DNA of 64,000 nucleotides from AP-15 sp963732095 (GTDB lineage Bacteria; Pseudomonadota; Alphaproteobacteria; ATCC43930; CGMCC-115725), in NCBI GenBank assembly GCA_963732095.1, contig CAVSZA010000054.1, positions 308,433 to 372,432 on the forward strand, given 5' to 3'. Of this stretch, positions 1 through 9,752 are shown piece by piece (the stretch's first letter is position 1; each line of letters starts with the position of its first letter). Position numbers and translations under genes: made by a program. The notes under the pieces are model-generated. The model did no database searches. It was not told the origin of the DNA and saw nothing but the letters and a program-made list of their open reading frames with translations.

Positions 1-5
1 AGGCT

Positions 6-63
6 TATCAGACGCCTGCCTCGGAGCACGCCGCACTGTCTTTTGTCGGGCAGGCATCTGATA
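6..63. repeat. Inverted repeat, 15-bp arms with one mismatch
   Basis: Arms at 6-20 and 49-63 pair as an imperfect stem (TATCAGACGCCTGCC against GGCAGGCATCTGATA) around a 28-nt loop. There is no U-tract after it, so it is not a clear terminator. It could be a remnant of a mobile or interspersed element. Confidence 0.45.
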
Positions 64-150
64 ACCCCTAACAGATTGCAACTATGTCGATGCTGCGAAA
101 ACGTGGGAGAATAGCCCAAGATGAGTTCGCTACAGCAGTGGAGAGACGCT

Positions 151-1035
151 ATGCGGCTTTTCAACACGGCTTTAGCTTTGTTATGTCTGACTCCCACTAC
201 AGTCGCGGACGCGGCAGATGATGCTACGAGGTCCGACGGGGCGCAGGCCAGCTTCGACGCCGAGAGGAAGGATGCCAACTCGGCTAACAATCCCATCGAG
301 CCGAAACTTACTGTGGAATACTGGAATTTCTACGCGCCGTCCCTGAACAATTTGAGCGGCGATGCCGAGAATGGTGAAGGTCGGATTTTGATCCCCTTCC
401 AGATCAACAGCGTTCAGCAGATCTTCCACATCGACCCTCCGGTCGTCACAAACCCGACGGCGAAAACTGGACCGCGTACTGGGCTCGGCGACACACAAAT
501 CTACAACCTAACTCTTTTCACGCGTGACATTGGCCTCTACGAACACGAGCCAATCACCTTCGGCATTGGACCGCTCATTGCGGTTCCGACAAACACCAAC
601 ACCAATTTCGGCACAAACAGCCTGCAGGCCGGTGCTGCAGGCGTCATCCTCGCGCCCCAAGGTTGGGGTCTTCTGGGGGTGTTGCCGACCTATCAGCGCA
701 CGGTGTCCGGGGCCAGCACTCAGCTGACCACCGTGCAGCCGACCGTATTCTACAATCTCCATGACGGATGGTATCTGCGCTCGACGGCCATCATGCGTTT
801 CGACACCAGCACCCACACGACAAGCATCCCTGTCGGGCTCGGCGCCGGAAAGGTGATCCATCTGGGTGGGGGCTACACGCTGAATGTCTATGCTGAGGCT
901 CAACCATCCGTGTATCGCTCCGGGACGGGCGCGCCAAATTTCCAGATTTTCACCGGCGTCCACTTACAATTCCCGCCGAGCTTCACCAGCAGCTGGAAAT
1001 TGTATTCTCCGGGCGCTGACGTTATGTCGCGTTAA
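151..1035 (+). CDS. Exported transporter/outer-membrane beta-barrel-like protein
   Basis: The 294-residue product starts with a classical signal peptide (MRLFNTALALLCL, cleavage near ADA-AD). The rest is rich in alternating aromatic/polar strands and GLGAGK and GGGYTLNVYAEAQPS segments of the type seen in MetA-pathway/neuromedin-like outer-membrane transporter proteins. The start at 151 is preferred over the in-frame ATG at 121 because GGAGAG lies just upstream of 151 and the signal peptide begins there. The role is probably outer-membrane passage of small solutes, but the substrate is not visible. It stands alone, followed by the broken porin gene at 1114. It is one of the few open genes in a region full of broken ones. 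Confidence 0.6.
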   Translation: MRLFNTALALLCLTPTTVADAADDATRSDGAQASFDAERKDANSANNPIEPKLTVEYWNFYAPSLNNLSGDAENGEGRILIPFQINSVQQIFHIDPPVVTNPTAKTGPRTGLGDTQIYNLTLFTRDIGLYEHEPITFGIGPLIAVPTNTNTNFGTNSLQAGAAGVILAPQGWGLLGVLPTYQRTVSGASTQLTTVQPTVFYNLHDGWYLRSTAIMRFDTSTHTTSIPVGLGAGKVIHLGGGYTLNVYAEAQPSVYRSGTGAPNFQIFTGVHLQFPPSFTSSWKLYSPGADVMSR

Positions 1036-1113
1036 ATTGGCTCGTGGAATTCAGCCGGTGAGACTCCGTTTTAGCCCGACGAAGTCGAGCTGGCACAAGG
1101 AGGCGCCATCGCC

Positions 1114-2400
1114 ATGGCGAAGACGATGAGGAACGCATTCCGGGCGGCTCTACGATGGCGGCTCGGTCCTAATCCAGTGAAGAAACTCAACGTTGGACTT
1201 CTGTTGGGTACGCCTGTTCCTGGGCGTTGCCTTTTATTGGGTGGCGCTTCCGCTGGGGCTGGTGAAGCCACAACGCAGCCATACAGTGAACAGCAGGCTG
1301 CCGAACAAGCGGCCGAGCCGGCCTCTCCACTAATCGGGCCGTCGATCACCGGCCCGTTCGTGATCCCGCAGCCGTCGCCCAAATATACGTTAGGACCACT
1401 CGGCGACATATATGTGGACGGTATCGGTGCCGGTATTGTGCAATGGCAGAACAATCGGTTCCCCGGCAACCGCGCTTGGCAACCGGACCTGTCGAATGGT
1501 CAGTTGTTTATCTAGAAGCCCGATGGCCTGATTCAGTTTTATGCGCAGCCCGGTGCCTATTCTATCTGGGTATTGGGATCCCGCAACGTATCGACTGCTC
1601 AGGCAACCTTTGGCACCAATTCACCGGACGGAAATTTGTTTGGATGGTTCCCGACGGGATACCTCAAAATCGCGCCGAGCGACAATTTCTCATTCCGGGG
1701 GGGCAGCTTCAAACTCTGATCGGCGCCGAGTATCCCTTTTCGTTTCAGAACATCAACCCTGAGCGCGGCATCGTGGTGACTCAATTGCCGGCGTTTAGCA
1801 AGGGCGACCAGGCCGACTATAAGATCGGCCCGCTCGCCTTGTCGCTCTCGTTTAACGATGGCTTTGATTCCGGAGTTTACAATTGGATCACCGGCGCCGC
1901 CACCTACACCTTGAACAGTTCCAGCTCGTTGACGTTTGTCGCTGGCGGCAATGCCGGGAGAACCAATATTGCGACGGTGAGGACCCCTCTCCTGCAAAAC
2001 AATTCGGAAATCTATAATCTGATTTACACTTACTAATCCGGCCCATGGATCATTCAGCCCTATTTTTCGGCTACACACGTACCGACCAATACCAGTATCA
2101 GAATAACGTCAAGTGCCTCAAGCTTTGGTGGGTCAGTGCTCGCCGATTACTCTCTCGGCGGAGGGTTTTTCCTAGGCGCGCGGCTCGAGTATATCGGTAC
2201 GACCGGCAGCAACAATCTGCTCTACGGTCCCGGCAGGTGCGGTTACAGTGACGCCGGCCTATCAATACCGCTATTTCTTTCTCCGTGGCGGCTTCGCGTG
2301 GGTTAGAGCCAACAACGTTACCACCGGTCTGGGACTCGGACCAAGCGGGACGAACAACTCACAGACCCGCGTCACCATTGAGGCAGGTATTCTGTTTTGA
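1114..2400 (+). pseudogene. BBP2-like outer-membrane porin, multiply disrupted
   Basis: Joining frames gives a near-complete beta-barrel porin of the putative BBP2/OmpL-like type. Recognisable segments are YVDGIGAGIVQWQNNRFPGN, then GNLFGWFPTGYLKIAPSDNF, then TLIGAEYPFSFQNIN, GPLALSLSFNDGFDSGVYNW, SGPWIIQPYFSATHVP and a C-terminal strand ending RVTIEAGILF with TGA at 2398. Four lesions break it: an in-frame TAG at 1513, a frameshift near 1715 (reading FKL-stop instead of FQTLIGAEY), a TAA at 2034 and a frameshift near 2233. The N-terminus is preceded by an AAGGAGG-like site. Such porins normally sit beside nutrient transport genes, but here the neighbours are an outer-membrane protein and PoxB. 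Four separate lesions argue for true decay rather than a single base-call error. Confidence 0.85.
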
Positions 2401-2441
2401 GCCCCGCGCGGACACCTTATCGGTTGCACTCGAACAGGTTC

Positions 2442-4178
2442 CTAGCGCCACAGGTTCGTGCGCGCGAGATCGATCAGTTCGTCGCCGCGGCCGCTCATCA
2501 CCGCCTTCACCATGTAAAGGGTGAACCCCTTCGCCATCTCCAGCGTGACCGCGGGGGGCATCGCAAGTTCGGTGCGGTTCACGACCGCATCGACCAGGAC
2601 CGGCCCGTCATTGGCCAGTGCCGCTGCAATGGCGGCCTCGACCTCGCCCGGGTCCTCGATCCTGATCCCGCGCACCCCGACGGCTTCGGCCATGGCAGCA
2701 AAGTTCGGGTTGTTGAACTCGGTGCCAAATGGGAGAAAACCGGTGGATTTCTGCTCCAGCTCGATGAAGCCGAGCGCACCATTGTTGAACACGACGACCT
2801 TCACCGGCAGGCGCAGCTGCACAAGACTGAGAAAGTCGCCCATCAGCATCGCGAAACCGCCATCGCCCGACAGCGAAATCACCTGCCGTCCAGGAAATGC
2901 AGCCTGAGCGCCGATTGCCTGGGCCATCGCATTGGCCATCGAACCGTGCCAGAACGACCCAATAAGCCGCCGGCTGCCGTTCATCGCGAGATACCGTGCG
3001 GCCCATACCGTCGGCAGACCGACATCACAGGTAAAGACGGCGTCCTTCGCGGCGTAGTCGCTGATTGCTTTGGCGATCTGCTGCGGGTGGATCGGCCGTT
3101 TGCCCGAAGTGCCGACGGCCAGTTCGTCGAGCCCCTTGCGCGCCTTGGCATAGTGCTCCCGCGCTTGCGCAAGATGCGTCCCATCACGTTTCTGATCAAG
3201 TAGCGGCAGCAGCCCTTCGATCGTTGCCCGGACGTCACCGACCACCGCGAGGTCGACGGCAGCGCGCCGCCCGATTTGCTCTGCCCGGATATCGACCTGC
3301 GCAATCCGTACGCTTGATCCCTGCGGGTAGAATTGCCGATAGGGAAAGTCGGTTCCGAGCATCAGCAGGACATCGCAGTCGAGCATCGCGTAATAGCCGG
3401 ATGCGAAGCCGATCAGCCCAGTCATGCCAACGTCGTAAGGGTTCTCCCACTCGACATGCTCCTTGCCGCGCATCGTATGCACCAGCGGCGCCTTGAGACG
3501 CTCGCCCAATGCCAAAAGCTCATTGTGCGCACCCACACATCCCGACCCCGCCAGTATCGTGACCGAGCCCTCACCATTGAGCAGCGCCGCGAGGCGATCG
3601 AGGTTTTTCTTCGCGGGGGTCACCACCGGCGCAGCCGGCAGCAACCCTGCGACCTTGACCGGCGAAGCATCGGATGCGGGCTGCAGCGCGACATCGCCGG
3701 GAATCACCACGACCGATACGCCGCTCTTGCCGACCGCTTCGCGGATCGCGACCTCTAGCGCATGCGGCATCTGGTTGGCGCCGGAGATCAGTTCGCAATA
3801 ATGGCTGCACTCCCTGAACAGCGTTTGCGGATGCGTCTCCTGAAAATAGCCGGCGCCGATTTCTGCCGACGGGATCTGCGCCGCAATGGCGAGCACCGGG
3901 ACCCGCGATCGGTGGCAATCGAACAGGCCGTTGATCAGGTGCAGATTGCCCGGTCCGCAGCTGCCGGCGCAGACCGCGAGCTCGCCGGTCAGATGCGCTT
4001 CGGCGCCCGCCGCGAAAGCCGCCACTTCCTCGTGCCGGACATGCACCCATTCGATCTTGCCCTGGCGGCGGAGCGAGTCGGTCAGCCCATTGAGACTGTC
4101 ACCGACGATGCCATAGATCCGCTTGACACCTGCTGCGGCGAGGATTTCCGCGAACTGATCAGCTACCGTTTTTGCCAC
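2442..4178 (-). CDS. poxB: Thiamine-diphosphate enzyme, PoxB-type pyruvate dehydrogenase (quinone)
   Basis: The 578-residue protein has the three-domain ThDP fold of the acetolactate synthase/pyruvate oxidase superfamily. The N-terminal part has the HVRHEE activating glutamate (about residue 50) and SCGPGNLHLINGLFDCHRS. The C-terminal part has the cofactor motif GDGGFAML followed by VVVFNN. Length and order fit PoxB (about 572 residues), which oxidises pyruvate to acetate and CO2 with electrons passed to ubiquinone at the membrane. The GTG at 4178 is preferred over upstream ATGs because GAAGGGG precedes it and homologues start with this AKTVADQF segment; the 69 extra upstream codons look like intergenic DNA. 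The gene is monocistronic. A related ThDP oxidase or decarboxylase cannot be excluded. Confidence 0.85.
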   Translation of the reverse strand: MAKTVADQFAEILAAAGVKRIYGIVGDSLNGLTDSLRRQGKIEWVHVRHEEVAAFAAGAEAHLTGELAVCAGSCGPGNLHLINGLFDCHRSRVPVLAIAAQIPSAEIGAGYFQETHPQTLFRECSHYCELISGANQMPHALEVAIREAVGKSGVSVVVIPGDVALQPASDASPVKVAGLLPAAPVVTPAKKNLDRLAALLNGEGSVTILAGSGCVGAHNELLALGERLKAPLVHTMRGKEHVEWENPYDVGMTGLIGFASGYYAMLDCDVLLMLGTDFPYRQFYPQGSSVRIAQVDIRAEQIGRRAAVDLAVVGDVRATIEGLLPLLDQKRDGTHLAQAREHYAKARKGLDELAVGTSGKRPIHPQQIAKAISDYAAKDAVFTCDVGLPTVWAARYLAMNGSRRLIGSFWHGSMANAMAQAIGAQAAFPGRQVISLSGDGGFAMLMGDFLSLVQLRLPVKVVVFNNGALGFIELEQKSTGFLPFGTEFNNPNFAAMAEAVGVRGIRIEDPGEVEAAIAAALANDGPVLVDAVVNRTELAMPPAVTLEMAKGFTLYMVKAVMSGRGDELIDLARTNLWR

Positions 4179-4284
4179 GATTGGGCCCCTTCCATCAGAA
4201 GAAGGCAGGAGACGCACCATAAGGTTAGGACAAACGGCAAATTTGGACCCAGTTAACTTTCGTAAAATGCGGTAAACCGGTGTG

Positions 4285-4410
4285 ACCCTGCACTTGTTCG
4301 ACCCAGAGGCCCCCCTCCCGATTATCTTCATCAGCAGCCACGCCGATGTTCCAATTCCGGTTCGGGCCGATGAAGGTTGGTGCAACGGGCGTTATCGGTT
4401 CAAGCTCGCA
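4285..4410 (+). pseudogene. Remnant of a FixJ-type response-regulator receiver domain
   Basis: Translation on the plus strand gives LFDPEAPLPIIFISSHADVP followed by IPVRA. After a one-base slip this continues MKVGATGVI. This matches the beta4-alpha4-beta5 part of FixJ/NarL-type receivers (PIIFITGHGDIPMSVRAMKAGA). Only about 40 codons survive, with stops on both sides. It occupies the 4179-4669 gap between divergent poxB and the amidohydrolase pseudogene; the rest of that gap shows nothing recognisable. Confidence 0.55.
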
Positions 4411-4669
4411 GGGTCTGAGATCATCGCCTTATAGTGTGCCACAAAACCGGACACCTTACGGGCCACCGACACGTTCGATTGCGCCCAACGGTATAGGTGG
4501 CGCGGCCGAGATTTCTCACAAATGGTGCGCCCGTCCTGCAGCCGCTCAAGATGCTCGCTACCCGTCCTCAGCATGGGATGCCTTCTCTCTCCCTCGCGGC
4601 GATTATCGTTGCCGTAAATGCCCAAAAGAGCGACTTTGTCTCAAATCGCTTTCAGGGGGAAACGTCGGC

Positions 4670-6288
4670 ATGTGCAAATTGTGCGATGCGGGACAGCCGC
4701 AGAACCATTTCGGCTCGCGGCGCAATTTTCTGAAGAGTGTGGCGGCGGCTGGCGTCGCCGCTGCGGGGCTGAATCTGTTCGCGGTGCGCCCCGCCGCGGC
4801 AGACGATCCGCCGATGGACAGCGGCCGGCGGGGCCGGCGCTACATTATTCGCGGCGGTTCGGTCATGTCGCTGGACCCGCAGGTTGGCGACTTCGTCCAG
4901 GCCGACGTGCTGGTCGAGGGCAAGAAGATCCTCGGCGTTGGGCCGAACCTGCATGCGGGCGGCGCGACGGAGATCGACGCAACCGGCCGCATCGTCATGC
5001 CCGGCTTCATCGATACGCACCATCACCAGTTCGAGACGGTGCTGCGCAGTTTTCTGGCCGATGGCGTGCTGATCAACGACGGCTCGGGCACGCCGGGCGG
5101 GGACATCGACTTACTACGAATACATTCTTCTGACCTTCGCCCCGGTGTACCGGCCGCAGGACGTGTACATCAACGAGCTGTTCGGTGCGTTCAGCCAACT
5201 CGACGACGGCGTCACCACCGTGCACGACGTCTCGCAAATCCACCACACGCCCAAGCACTCGGACGCCGCCATCCAAGCGCTGTTCGATTCGGGACGCCGT
5301 TCCGCCTTCGGCTATTTCGAAGGCGCGGGAAACAACGGCCCCAAATATGCGTATCCCCAGGACGCGTTCCGCATCAAACAGCAGTACTTCTCCTCGACCG
5401 ACCAGCTCGTCACGATGATCATGGGCGGCGAGGTCTATCTTGGGGATGCGATCTACGAACAGTCCTGGAAGATCGGACGCCAACTCGGTCTGCAGATTGC
5501 GGCGCACATCCTCTCACCGTTCGGGATACGTCCAATCCTGGACCAGCTCGCCATCGGCCAAGGTGGCAGCTCGCAGACATCGGGCTCGGGCCCGACAACC
5601 TGTTCATCCACATGACCGGGATGTCCGACCTGGGTGGCAAAAGGTACACGACGTCGGCGCGCAGGTCTCGCTTGCCGTCCCGATCGAAATGAATATGCGG
5701 CACGGCATGCCGCCCATCCTCAAGCTGCAAAGCCTGGGCATGGAGCCGTCCCTGAGCGTCGATGTCGAGTGCACGTTGACGGCGGACTTCTTCACCCAGA
5801 TGCGCTCTTGCATGAATCTGCAGCGCTCGCTCGTGAACCAGATGATCCTCGATCAGGGATTTCGCCAAACGAAGTCGATTGGTGGACTTCCACCACGGCG
5901 GCAGGCAATCCGTGGCCGATGCCGCCGACCGGCACATCGACCCGCTAACGACACGCGACGTGCTTGCGCTATCGCCACCATCAACGGTGCCAAAGCCCTG
6001 CGGCTCGACAGCAAGACCGGCTCGCTCACACCGGGCAAGGAGGCCGACATCATCATCCTCGACGCCACCCGGATCAATGTGGCGCCGCTCAACCAGGTGC
6101 CGGGCGCGGTGGTCTCGCTGATGGACCGCACCAACGTCGAGACCGTGATCGTCGCCGGCAAAGTGCGCAAGTGGAAGGGGCAGCTGCTCGACGTCGATCT
6201 GCCGCATCTGCACAAGCAGCTCGAGGCCTCGCGCGACTACGTGTTCGCCGCGGCGGGCATTCCGCAGGACCTCTTCCGCAGCAATTGA
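4670..6288 (+). pseudogene. Tat-exported amidohydrolase family protein, at least five frameshifts
   Basis: The start ATG at 4670 follows a GGGGGAA site. The N-terminus carries a twin-arginine signal (SRRNFLKSVAAAGVAAAGL). It then has an amidohydrolase body with the metal motif GFIDTHHHQFETVL and a C-terminal ATINGAKALRLDSK, TPGKEADIIILDATRI segment typical of the TrzA/AtzA/guanine-deaminase-like group. Reading frame changes near 5110 (should continue DYYEYILLTFAP), 5565, 5635, 5870 and 5970. A functional enzyme would be a periplasmic metal-dependent hydrolase or deaminase. With five shifts no full product can be made, and the substrate cannot be inferred. Confidence 0.85.
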
Positions 6289-6576
6289 TGCACGACGTCA
6301 GAGAACCGCCATAATGGCATGGTAATCTTAGCGTCGTGAGGATGAAGGACAGCGGAGCCTGGTGGCAGCCGGCCCCTCAAGATCGAGGGCTGCGAACGCC
6401 CGGATCGGATATCGGATATCGCCAGCTGTGATCGCTGATGTCTGGCAGTTATGCTGGCTGTTACAGGCTGTTATTCTTTCGCCGCGGCCGGCAAGGGGCG
6501 CAGATTTCTGCGGATTGTGTCGCTGTCCTGGCTGTAAAACGCTGCAATTATCAGCGATATCAGCCAGCGCCGTCCG

Positions 6577-7324
6577 TCATCTCCCGAACTGGCCGTATTC
6601 CGCTTCGGGGCCATTGGCGAGATTGAAATCGACGCTGCGGCCGGCGCACTGCGTGGTGGGAAGCTGAACCAGTTTCCACCTTTTGGTCTGGTACCAGGCG
6701 CTGAAGTCGGGCCACGAGGTCGGCGCGGCCAGCCAGCACAGCTCGGCCAGGCCATTGGCCAGCAACGCATTGCAGACCAACCCGCTGCCGTAGACGCCAA
6801 CGCGGTAGCCGCTCCCCGCCAGTGTCGCGTTCACTTCCTGGAAATAGGCCCCGATATTGGCCAATTCATAGGGCCTGTTCCACGCCCCATCCACGCCGAA
6901 ATATATTGCACTGCCTCTCGGTTGCGAATTCTCCGCGGCGAGCATCGAGACTCCGCTCTGCGTCCTGGCGGCCGCGCAGTGCGGTGAACGAGGTGAATTT
7001 ATTGTTCCTGTGCTGAAAGACGACGCCCATCTTCAGGCCATTCATTAGGATGGCATCGCGTTCTCCACGCCTCAGGGTTTTCCCGGGGAGCGTTTCGTCT
7101 TCATGGTCGTAGTAGCGGATGATCGTCTTGATGCCGATCGCCTTGATCTGGTCCAAAAAGCTCTGGGTCACCGGGGCAGACAAATCTACGGCCTCGACGC
7201 GAGGATCCGTCATGCAAAAGTCCGTCGCGTGCGCCGTTGATACCCAGACCGCAAAGCTGGCGACAAACATCCACACAGACCTCGCCGGCCGTTCGGCCAA
7301 GCGTCTCCCGGTAGGCATAGGCAT
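6577..7324 (-). pseudogene. Secreted DUF1906 (glycoside-hydrolase-like) protein, frameshifted
   Basis: The N-terminal part (7324 down to about 6950) has a signal peptide and the DUF1906/Rv2525c-like start: VEAVDLSAPVTQSF, IKAIGIKTIIRYYDHEDETL, MNGLKMGVVFQHRNN. The C-terminal part continues in another frame: LAAENSQPRGSAIYFGVDGA, GSGYRVGVYGSG, QTKRWKLVQLPTTQCAG. A single frameshift near 6950 separates them. This fold resembles GH25-like lysozymes but its activity is unproven. AGGGG precedes the start at 7324. The flanking 6289-6576 stretch shows nothing recognisable. Confidence 0.8.
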
Positions 7325-7467
7325 CCCCTGATCGAACTCCCCGCCAACCGTTTAAGCACACAGTCCTTGCCCAAATCAACTTTAATGACTTGCCGCCGCC
7401 GCGGGTTGACAATCCGGTCCTCGGGGCTCAGCAATTCGCTTACGCCACCCGGGTTTCAGGAGGAGTC

Positions 7468-9117
7468 ATGCTGTCGCCTGCCGATCTCGCCATCTACCGC
7501 CGCGACGGGTTCATCGTGCTGCCCGACATCCTTACGCGGGACGAGGTCGAGGCATTGCGCGGCGTCACCGAGGAGTTCGTGCGCGACGCGCGCTCCGTCG
7601 CCGCCAATGACGACGTTTACGACCTCGAAGATTCGCACTCGGCGGCCGAGCCGCGGGTGCGGCGCATCAAGACGCCGCATCTCCATCATCCGGAATATGC
7701 CCGCGCTGCGCGGCATCCGAAGATCGTCGAAGTGCTGAAGGATCTGTGGGGCACCGTGCGCTTCGACACCGGCAAGCTCAACATGAAGTCGGCCGGGTAT
7801 GGCGCGCCGGTCGAATGGCACCAGGACTGGGCGTTCTATCCGCACACCAACGACGATCTCGCCGCGGTCGGCATCATGCTCGACGACTGCGACAGCGAGA
7901 ACGGCCCGATGATGGTGATCCCCGGCAGCCATCTCGGCCCGGTCTACGACCATCACGGGCCGGACGGGCGGTTCTGCGGCGCGCTCGACCCGGATGCCTG
8001 TGGTCTCGACTTGTCGCCGGCGGTGCCGTGCCTCGGCAAGGCCGGCTCGATCACGGTGCATCATGTACGCGCAGTGCACGGCTCGGCGACCAATTTTTCC
8101 GGCAACGAGCGGCGGTTTCTGTTGTTCCAATACCGGGCCGCCGATGCCTGGCCATTGCTCGGCTTCGCTGGCGGCATCGAGAAGTTCGACGAGCTGTTGC
8201 TCGCCGGCGAGCCCACCCTAGCGCCGCGCCTCGCCCCGGTTCCGGTCCGCTTGCCACTGCCCCCCGCCGAACACCAGGGCTCGATCTACGAGAACCAGCG
8301 CGCCACCGGCAGGCGGTTCTTCGAGACCGCGGCGGATCGTGAGGGGGATCGCAGGGCTCGCCGCAGCGGAATAGCCGACATGGCCCGGCTCAGCGTCAAT
8401 CTCAACAAGATCGCGCTGTTGCGCAACTCGCGGCGAACCGGCGTGCCGGACGTGCTGCGCTTTGGCCGGATCGCGCATGGGGCCGGGGCCGACGGGCTGA
8501 CCGCGCACCCGCGCCCGGACGAGCGCCACATCCGCCGCGGCGACGTGTTCGGGCTCGCCGAGCTGATGCGGCCGTGGCGTCCGGCTTTCGAGCTCAACCT
8601 CGAAGGCTATCCCGACCGCCGCTTTCTCGACATCGTCGCCGAGGTGAGGCCGGAGCAGTGCACCTTGGTGCCCGACAGCCCCGAAGCCTTCACCTCGGAG
8701 GAGGGGTGGAAGCTCGATGCCGCGCAGCATCGTCTTGTCGACGCCGCGCTCAGCGAGCTCAAGCCGCTCGGCTGCCGCGTCATCCTGTTCATCGATCCGG
8801 ACCCCGCTGCGGTCGCACCGGTGCACAACATCGGAGCCGACGGTATCGAGATCTACACCGGTTCGTACGCCGCCGCCTTCCGCCAGGGCGACCATGCGGC
8901 ATTGCTGCAGGCCTGCGCCGCAACTGCCGCGCGCGCCGCCGAACTCGGCCTCGTCGTCAACATCGGCCACGATTTGAACCTCGAAAACCTGCCTCCCCTG
9001 ATCGCGGCATTGCCGGCGGTCGCCGAGGCTTCGATCGGCCACGAGCTGACCGCCGACGCCCTGGTCATGGGCTTTGCCGAAGCCGTCCGGGCATACAAGA
9101 CGGCATTGAGCCCTTGA
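7468..9117 (+). CDS. pdxJ: Phytanoyl-CoA dioxygenase-like domain fused in frame to PdxJ (pyridoxine 5'-phosphate synthase)
   Basis: A strong AGGAG site precedes the ATG at 7468. Residues 1-290 form a PhyH-type Fe(II)/2-oxoglutarate oxygenase with the iron ligands in EWHQDWAFYPH (H118, D120) and AVHGSATNFS (H near 204). Residues 305-549 are a complete PdxJ: LSVNLNKIALLRNSR, GADGLTAHPRPDERHI, ELNLEG, FIDPDPAAV, NIGADGIEIYTGSYA, NIGHDLNLENL, EASIGHELTADAL. PdxJ condenses 1-deoxy-xylulose 5-phosphate with 3-amino-1-hydroxyacetone phosphate to give the B6 vitamer PNP. An internal ATG at 8380, where free PdxJ would start, has a weak AGCGGAA site. The linker has no stop in this frame but a TGA one base out of frame near 8339, so the fusion may result from a small indel joining two genes. 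Both halves look complete. Confidence 0.8.
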   Translation: MLSPADLAIYRRDGFIVLPDILTRDEVEALRGVTEEFVRDARSVAANDDVYDLEDSHSAAEPRVRRIKTPHLHHPEYARAARHPKIVEVLKDLWGTVRFDTGKLNMKSAGYGAPVEWHQDWAFYPHTNDDLAAVGIMLDDCDSENGPMMVIPGSHLGPVYDHHGPDGRFCGALDPDACGLDLSPAVPCLGKAGSITVHHVRAVHGSATNFSGNERRFLLFQYRAADAWPLLGFAGGIEKFDELLLAGEPTLAPRLAPVPVRLPLPPAEHQGSIYENQRATGRRFFETAADREGDRRARRSGIADMARLSVNLNKIALLRNSRRTGVPDVLRFGRIAHGAGADGLTAHPRPDERHIRRGDVFGLAELMRPWRPAFELNLEGYPDRRFLDIVAEVRPEQCTLVPDSPEAFTSEEGWKLDAAQHRLVDAALSELKPLGCRVILFIDPDPAAVAPVHNIGADGIEIYTGSYAAAFRQGDHAALLQACAATAARAAELGLVVNIGHDLNLENLPPLIAALPAVAEASIGHELTADALVMGFAEAVRAYKTALSP

Positions 9118-9133
9118 CGAGACGGAGGGGACG

Positions 9134-9752
9134 GTGGAAGCGACCGAGATCGCCGAGAAGATCCACGGGGAGGAACACGAGGTACACAGCGCCGCGGCCG
9201 ACGCCACCTTCCGCAAGTTCACCGGCATCTATCTCGGCATCGTTGCGATGCTGCTGGCGATCACCGCTCTCGGTGGCTCGAATGCGACAAAGACGATGCT
9301 CAGCGCCAATATCCAGGCTTCCGACACCTACGGGTACTATCAGGCGAAAAATATCCGCCAGACCGTGTATCAGCTGACCGCCGAGCAGCTCGAACTCGGA
9401 ACTCCTCGCGCTGCCCGATATGCCCGAGGCAGCCAGGACCAAGATCGAAGACAGGATCAAACGCTATCGCGAAAGGGTCGACCGCTACGAGAGCGATCCG
9501 TCGACCGGCGACGGCAAGAAAGAGCTGCTCGCCAAGGCCAAGGAATTCGAGGCCAAGCGCGACCACGCCGCGGAGCGGGACCCGAATTTCGACTTCGCCG
9601 AGGCGCTGTTCCAGATCGCGATCGTGCTGGGCTCGGTCAGCATCGTCGCCGCCTCGCGCCCACTCGTCCATTTGAGCGGGATCCTCGCCATTGCCGGCAC
9701 GCTATTGATGATCAACGGGTATTTTCTGCTCGTGCATCTCCCGTTCGAGTAG
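9134..9752 (+). pseudogene. DUF4337-type membrane protein, frameshifted
   Basis: The GTG start at 9134 follows GGAGGGG. The first frame reads TEIAEKIHGEEHEVHSA, then a membrane segment FTGIYLGIVAMLLAITALGG and SDTYGYYQAKNIRQTVYQLT. The second frame (from about 9400) reads LPDMPEAARTKIEDRI, a charged helical stretch, and two membrane segments at the C-terminus (FQIAIVLGSVSIVAA; LSGILAIAGTLLMINGYFLL). This layout matches the DUF4337 family, whose function is unknown. The frame break lies near 9400-9416, so either the gene is dead or one base call is wrong. Confidence 0.7.
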
